Of a DNA stretch of 10,189 bases, positions 6,027 to 10,189 are shown in pieces (within the stretch, counting starts at the first letter, position 1; each line of letters opens with the position of its first letter). The position numbers and the translations under genes are program-made. Source of the DNA: Chryseobacterium gleum (lineage in GTDB: Bacteria > Bacteroidota > Bacteroidia > Flavobacteriales_D > Crocinitomicaceae); contig CAMCQL010000052.1 in the NCBI GenBank assembly GCA_945877005.1, positions 1-10,189 on the forward strand, written 5' to 3'. Below the pieces are notes generated by a model, which saw only the letters and a program-made list of their open reading frames with translations, was not told where the DNA came from and made no database searches.

Positions 6027-8612
6027 ATGACCGATAAAATTGATAAAATGATAAAACCATTTTTTGTATACTTTCTTTTAACTAGTATATTATTTTCTTG
6101 TGCAAAACGAACAAAAAATATTGTTGAGAATCTTTCTTTCGAAGAAAAACAAGAAGAGCTTCCAACAGAATATGTTGATACTAAAAGTGTTTACCAATCC
6201 AGTAGAAAAATCCAGACAGATTTAATCCATACAAAATTAGAAATCCGTTTTGATTGGTTAAAGCAACATTTGATTGGTAAATCAACGATTACAGCAAAAC
6301 AACATTTCTTTACTTCCGACAGTCTAATTCTTGATGCACAAGGGATGGAAATAAAACAAATTCTTTGCAATAAAGCACCATTAAAATTTACTTACGACAG
6401 TACTCGGATTTTTATTCAATTGGATAAAAAATATACCAAAGAAGAAAAATTCATCGTAGAAATTGAATATGTTTCCAAACCTAATGAGATAAAAAACACC
6501 GAAGGAATTGCCATTCGAGAGAATAAAGGACTTTACTTCATCAATCCTAAAAAAGAGCAAAAAGATCAAATGCCTCAAATCTGGACACAAGGAGAAACAC
6601 AATCAAATTCAGTTTGGTTTCCAACCATTGATGCGCCCAATGTGAAATCGACACAAGAAATGTACATTACCGTTGAAAATAAGTACGAAACTTTATCCAA
6701 TGGAAAATTGCTCGATCGAAAATTAAACAATGATGGAACAAGAACAGATCATTGGTATCAGAATTTAGCCCATGCTCCCTACTTATTTATGTTGGCAGTA
6801 GGTGAATTTAAAATTGTTAAAGACTCATACACTAAAGAAAATGGAGAGAAAATTGAGGTCAATTATTACGTTGAACCTGAATGGGAATCTTCTGCAAAAT
6901 CAATCTTTGGTGCAACTCCTGAAATGATTGGATTTTTCTCAAAACTAACAGGAATTGAGTACCCTTGGGATAAATACCATCAAATCGTAGTTCGCGATTA
7001 TGTTTCTGGAGCAATGGAGAATACAGGAGCAGTGATTTTTGGAGATTTTGTATATAAAAATCAACGTGAATTATTAGATGCAAATGATGAATCTGTTATT
7101 GCACACGAACTTTTTCATCATTGGTTTGGTGATTTGGTCACTTGTGAATCATGGGCCAATCTTCCTCTCAATGAATCTTTTGCTAATTATTCTCAATACT
7201 TGTGGGACGAATACAAACATGGAGTTGATCAAGCCGATTATGGAAATGAGGAAGAAACTAATGAATATTTAAATACTTTAGAAGGTGGGGAAGATCACGA
7301 CCTAATTTGGTATAACCACATACACAGAGATGACATGTTCGATAAACACTCCTACAATAAAGGTGGACGTGTGCTGCACATGTTAAGATCTTACCTCGGT
7401 GATGAAGCGTTTTTTGCAGGATTGAAGAATTACTTACAAACCAACAAATTTAAAGCGACTGAAATTCATCATTTGAGATTGGCATTCGAAGAAATTACTG
7501 GAGAAGACCTGAATTGGTTCTTCAATCAATGGTTTCTAAATAAAGGAATTCCTGATTTAGTCATCGAGCAATATATCTCAGAAAAGAATAAAGAAGTGGT
7601 CCTTACCGTTTTTCAAGCTCAAGATCTAACTTCAACACCCCTCTATCGACTGCCAGTAGAAATAGCTGTTTACGACGATGCCGGTAAACATGTTTACAAA
7701 GCAGTTGTGGATGAAGTTCAGAATAAATTTGTTTACCCAATTGTTGGAACACTTAAAACCATCGTATTCGATCACCAACATTCCTTGTTGGCTAAAATAA
7801 ATGAAGTCAAACCTTTTGAACAATTTGCGGAGCAATACTATTTGTGTAAAAAATACCAAGACAGAAAAGAAGCTTTATTGTTCGGAACAACAGAGAACAC
7901 TCCATTTACTGACCGTGTAATTTTAGACGCTTTACAAGATCCTTTTTGGAAAATTAGAGCTACTGCAATTGAAAAATCGGTGTTTCTTAAAGACGAAAAT
8001 AAATCACGTGCAACCTCTTTGATCCAGCAACTAGCTCAAAATGATAAAAATTCAAATGTACGTGCAGCTGCAATTGACTTCATTTCCCAAGAGTTAGACA
8101 AAGCGTTGGCTGAAGGTTTTTTTGCTAGTTTACTACAGACAGAAAAATCTTATTTAGTTATTGAAAAGTTGTTACTTGTTACCCAACAGTTGCAAAGTGA
8201 GATTTCAGAAGATATCATCAATCAATTACAACAAGACAGTAGTTCAAGAATTAAAATAATTCTGTCTAAATACTACGCTGGTTCTGCTAATCCTAAGTAC
8301 ATTGAATATTTTACATCCTTGTTTCAACAAAATAATTTTCAAGGTTACGAAGGACTCGAATTGCTAAATAACTTTACCTACTACATATCTTCATTGCCGT
8401 TGGAATTTCAAAAAAACGCACTTCCAGTCTATCAACACCAATTTATAAATGGCAATTATTATGCAAAACTGTACCTGAATGAAAACATAGATTATTTAAT
8501 CTCAACACTTCAACAAAAAATAGAAGAGTCTGCTAACGAAACTGAAAATCAACTAAGAAAGCATTTGATTACTGAATTAGAAGATTTTAAAGCGAAAATA
8601 AAAAAAGATTGA
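6027..8612 (+). CDS. M1-family zinc aminopeptidase lipoprotein with HEAT-like C-terminus
   Basis: The product has 861 residues. A lipoprotein signal ends at L-F-S-C with Cys25 as the lipidation site; the ATG at 6048 (residue 8) would give an even more typical signal. The N-terminal beta domain (about 60-265) leads to a gluzincin catalytic domain (about 266-515). Its exopeptidase motif is G-A-M-E-N (328-332). The zinc site is H-E-L-F-H (360-364), with the third ligand Glu383 in N-E-S-F-A-N-Y, 19 residues on, exactly as in HExxH-x18-E. Tyr443 in H-S-Y-N-K-G-G is the likely transition-state tyrosine. After a short beta region, about 635-860 is helical with HEAT-like repeats (for example D-P-F-W-K-I-R-A-T-A-I). 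The enzyme should remove N-terminal residues from peptides at the periplasm or cell surface. Substrate preference cannot be read from the sequence. It follows pyk by 21 bp and faces mgtE tail to tail. Confidence 0.92.
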   Translation: MTDKIDKMIKPFFVYFLLTSILFSCAKRTKNIVENLSFEEKQEELPTEYVDTKSVYQSSRKIQTDLIHTKLEIRFDWLKQHLIGKSTITAKQHFFTSDSLILDAQGMEIKQILCNKAPLKFTYDSTRIFIQLDKKYTKEEKFIVEIEYVSKPNEIKNTEGIAIRENKGLYFINPKKEQKDQMPQIWTQGETQSNSVWFPTIDAPNVKSTQEMYITVENKYETLSNGKLLDRKLNNDGTRTDHWYQNLAHAPYLFMLAVGEFKIVKDSYTKENGEKIEVNYYVEPEWESSAKSIFGATPEMIGFFSKLTGIEYPWDKYHQIVVRDYVSGAMENTGAVIFGDFVYKNQRELLDANDESVIAHELFHHWFGDLVTCESWANLPLNESFANYSQYLWDEYKHGVDQADYGNEEETNEYLNTLEGGEDHDLIWYNHIHRDDMFDKHSYNKGGRVLHMLRSYLGDEAFFAGLKNYLQTNKFKATEIHHLRLAFEEITGEDLNWFFNQWFLNKGIPDLVIEQYISEKNKEVVLTVFQAQDLTSTPLYRLPVEIAVYDDAGKHVYKAVVDEVQNKFVYPIVGTLKTIVFDHQHSLLAKINEVKPFEQFAEQYYLCKKYQDRKEALLFGTTENTPFTDRVILDALQDPFWKIRATAIEKSVFLKDENKSRATSLIQQLAQNDKNSNVRAAAIDFISQELDKALAEGFFASLLQTEKSYLVIEKLLLVTQQLQSEISEDIINQLQQDSSSRIKIILSKYYAGSANPKYIEYFTSLFQQNNFQGYEGLELLNNFTYYISSLPLEFQKNALPVYQHQFINGNYYAKLYLNENIDYLISTLQQKIEESANETENQLRKHLITELEDFKAKIKKD

Positions 8613-8626
8613 TGGGATATTAAAAG

Positions 8627-9973
8627 TTAACTGTACATCAACATTCCTACCGTAAAATAGATAAATAATCCAAGGACATCATTCAACGTTGTGATAAAAG
8701 GCCCTGTAGCTAATGCAGGGTCAATATCGTATTTGTCTAAAATTAAAGGTATTATCATCCCCATTATCGCGGCGAAAATAATTACTACAAACAACGAAAC
8801 ACTCACCACCACACCAAGTACCATGTTATCAAAAATACTTGCGATACCAAAAATTAAACTTGAGCAGATTAATCCATTCAAAATTCCTACCAATGTTTCC
8901 TTTGTCAACTTGGAAAAAACACTTTTAAATTGATTGCCTTTTGCCAACGATTGAACAACAATCGCTGAAGACTGTACGCCAACATTCCCTCCCATGGCGG
9001 TAATCATAGGTATAAAGAATGCCAAAGAAGGAACCAAACTAATACTTCCTTCAAACGAAGAAATCACCTTAGCACCCAAAGTACCTCCTAACATTCCTAT
9101 AATTAACCAAGGTAATCGTGCTTTTGAAATCCGAAAAATACTGGCATTGTCTTCTACCTTGTCAGAAATACCGGTCGCTAACTGGAAATCTCTATCTGCT
9201 TCTTCTCGAATTACATCTACAACATCATCAATAGTGATACGGCCTACCAATTTGTTTTGATAATCTAAGACAGGAAGAGAAACTAAACCGTACTTATCAA
9301 AAAGGCGCATTACTTCATCTTGATCATCAGTCACTTTAACTGAAATAATATTTTTACCTTGGTATAAGTCACTAATCATTTGACTTGGGTCTGCAAAGAA
9401 TAATGTTTTAAGTGATAATACTCCAATTAATTTATTCAATGCATCCACCACATAAATGGTGTAGACTTTTTCAACATCTTTGGCTTGTTCCTTGATTTCA
9501 AGCAAACACTCTTCTACCGTCCAATCCAACTGGGTGTACAAAAATTCTTTTTGCATTAACCCCCCTGCAGTATCCTCATCGTAATTTAATAAATCAACAA
9601 TATCGTCTGCAGCTTCGTCGTCTTCCATCTGGGAGATGACTTCGTGGATTTCTGTATCACTTAATTCGTATAAGATATCGGCAGCATCGTCTGAATCCAA
9701 ATTCTCTAACTGTTCTGCAATTTCTTTGGTAGATAGCGACTTTATGAAACGATCTCGGACCTCTTCTTCCAATTCCATCAAAACATCGGCTTGCGTATCT
9801 TCGTCTAAACGAAAATAAATCGACTTTGCTTCTGCATTACTTAATTGATCGAGTATCTCTGCAATATCAACGAAATGCAGCTCATGAACATTTTTATCAA
9901 TCCATGCATTGTCTTCATTTTGAATGGCCAATCGCAATTGATCTAAAAACTCTCTCGTTAATTCGAAGCGCAT
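8627..9973 (-). CDS. mgtE: MgtE-type magnesium transporter
   Basis: MgtE is a homodimeric inner-membrane Mg2+ channel gated by its own cytoplasmic Mg2+ sensor. All expected parts are present in 448 residues. An acidic N-domain (1-132) is rich in Asp and Glu and ends with D-E-D-T-A-G-G-L-M (132-140). Two CBS domains lie at about 140-200 and 205-262, followed by the plug helix (about 263-285). The five-helix channel domain covers about 287-447. Channel motifs are M-G-G-N-V-G-V-Q-S-S (327-336), D-I-D-P-A (416-420) and G-P-F-I-T-T-L-N-D (424-432). Asp432 matches the pore aspartate known from the Thermus enzyme. The gene is complete with an ATG start, a Bacteroidota-type promoter candidate lies about 40 nt upstream, and no riboswitch of the M-box type is apparent. 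It converges on the peptidase gene. Confidence 0.97.
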   Translation of the reverse strand: MRFELTREFLDQLRLAIQNEDNAWIDKNVHELHFVDIAEILDQLSNAEAKSIYFRLDEDTQADVLMELEEEVRDRFIKSLSTKEIAEQLENLDSDDAADILYELSDTEIHEVISQMEDDEAADDIVDLLNYDEDTAGGLMQKEFLYTQLDWTVEECLLEIKEQAKDVEKVYTIYVVDALNKLIGVLSLKTLFFADPSQMISDLYQGKNIISVKVTDDQDEVMRLFDKYGLVSLPVLDYQNKLVGRITIDDVVDVIREEADRDFQLATGISDKVEDNASIFRISKARLPWLIIGMLGGTLGAKVISSFEGSISLVPSLAFFIPMITAMGGNVGVQSSAIVVQSLAKGNQFKSVFSKLTKETLVGILNGLICSSLIFGIASIFDNMVLGVVVSVSLFVVIIFAAIMGMIIPLILDKYDIDPALATGPFITTLNDVLGLFIYFTVGMLMYS

Positions 9974-10011
9974 GGATGCAATTTTAGTTGATTAATAATT
10001 GAATAATGTTA

Positions 10012-10043
10012 CAAAAATCCAGTCTTTGAAACCATTCAACAAA
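10012..10043 (-). promoter_or_regulatory. Promoter candidate of mgtE
   Basis: On the minus strand TTTG (plus bases 10040-10043) is followed after 20 nt by GATTTTTG (10012-10019), which fits TAnnTTTG at five of six fixed positions. The geometry is nearly the same as at acpP (19 nt). Transcription would start about 30 nt before the mgtE ATG. An exact TAACTTTG also occurs at 10140-10147 on the same strand but lacks a -33 partner. Confidence 0.45.
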
Positions 10044-10051
10044 TTTAAAAA

Positions 10052-10084
10052 AATACAGCTGTTTTCTCTGAATGACACTGTATT
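10052..10084. repeat. 7-bp inverted repeat upstream of mgtE
   Basis: AATACAG (10052-10058) and CTGTATT (10078-10084) are perfect inverted arms around a 19-nt loop. The repeat lies just upstream of the mgtE promoter candidate. It could bind a dimeric regulator or be chance in AT-rich DNA. There is no U-run, so it is not a terminator. The rest of 9974-10189 contains no gene that I can support. Confidence 0.3.
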
Positions 10085-10189
10085 GAAATTTTCTAAACAC
10101 ATTTAACCCACAATGTAAGACAGTCCAGCTTTGGAAGCACAAAGTTACTTTTAAAGTTGAAAGATTTTACACCGTAAGATTAAAAAAAA

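Noticed and set aside
8691..9818. Plus-strand open frames opposite mgtE
   Set aside because: They are antisense shadows of a well-conserved gene, with low-complexity Ser/Thr/Ile products and no family features.
9974..10189. M-box type Mg2+ riboswitch in front of mgtE
   Set aside because: The best promoter gives a leader of only about 30 nt, and I see no set of conserved stems or a terminator hairpin before the ATG.
1..10189. Mobile element, CRISPR array, tRNA/rRNA or defence island
   Set aside because: I saw no transposase or integrase frame, no regularly spaced repeats, no terminal inverted repeats and no RNA gene signature. All larger frames are housekeeping genes.

Overview
The window is AT-rich and has the gene content and signals of a Bacteroidota chromosome, most likely the order Flavobacteriales. 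Three things support this. The gene order acpP-fabF-rnc-(IPExxxVDY-family gene)-pyk, with purN divergent, is characteristic of that group. Start codons are preceded by A-rich leaders rather than clear Shine-Dalgarno sites. Promoter candidates fit the Bacteroidota -33 TTTG / -7 TAnnTTTG pattern. I cannot name the genus.

Layout. Bases 1-147 are the 3' end of rsmA (ksgA, 16S rRNA dimethyltransferase) on the plus strand, followed by a strong hairpin terminator at 232-270. A minus-strand group then runs from about 1510 down to 269: purN (purine synthesis), a 73-residue single-helix membrane protein, and an exported DUF2141-family protein. These genes are overlapping or 2 bp apart, so they look like one operon. 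A divergent intergenic region (1511-1743) holds a good promoter for acpP, a possible purN promoter and a perfect 7+2+7 dyad. From 1744 the plus strand carries acpP and fabF (fatty-acid elongation), rnc (RNase III, TTG start), a small IPExxxVDY-family gene with a degenerate signature, pyk (pyruvate kinase) and a large M1-family metallopeptidase lipoprotein with HEAT-like C-terminal repeats. The last gene, mgtE (Mg2+ channel), is on the minus strand (8627-9973) and meets the peptidase gene tail to tail with a 14-bp gap. Bases 9974-10189 hold no gene, but they contain an mgtE promoter candidate and an inverted repeat.

How it fits together. AcpP carries the growing acyl chain that FabF elongates, and rnc is cotranscribed with them. 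PurN makes FGAM-pathway purine precursors and consumes 10-formyl-THF. Pyk closes glycolysis. The peptidase is a surface or periplasmic exo-peptidase, and MgtE supplies Mg2+. These are core housekeeping functions. I see no mobile element, CRISPR array, tRNA or rRNA, or defence-type system. The parts worth a second look are regulatory and gene-structure details: the purN/acpP dyad, the unusual purN and rnc starts, the degenerate IPExxxVDY motif, the uncharacterised membrane and exported partners of purN, and the separation of rsmA from mgtE. I do not think the window holds a new biological system.
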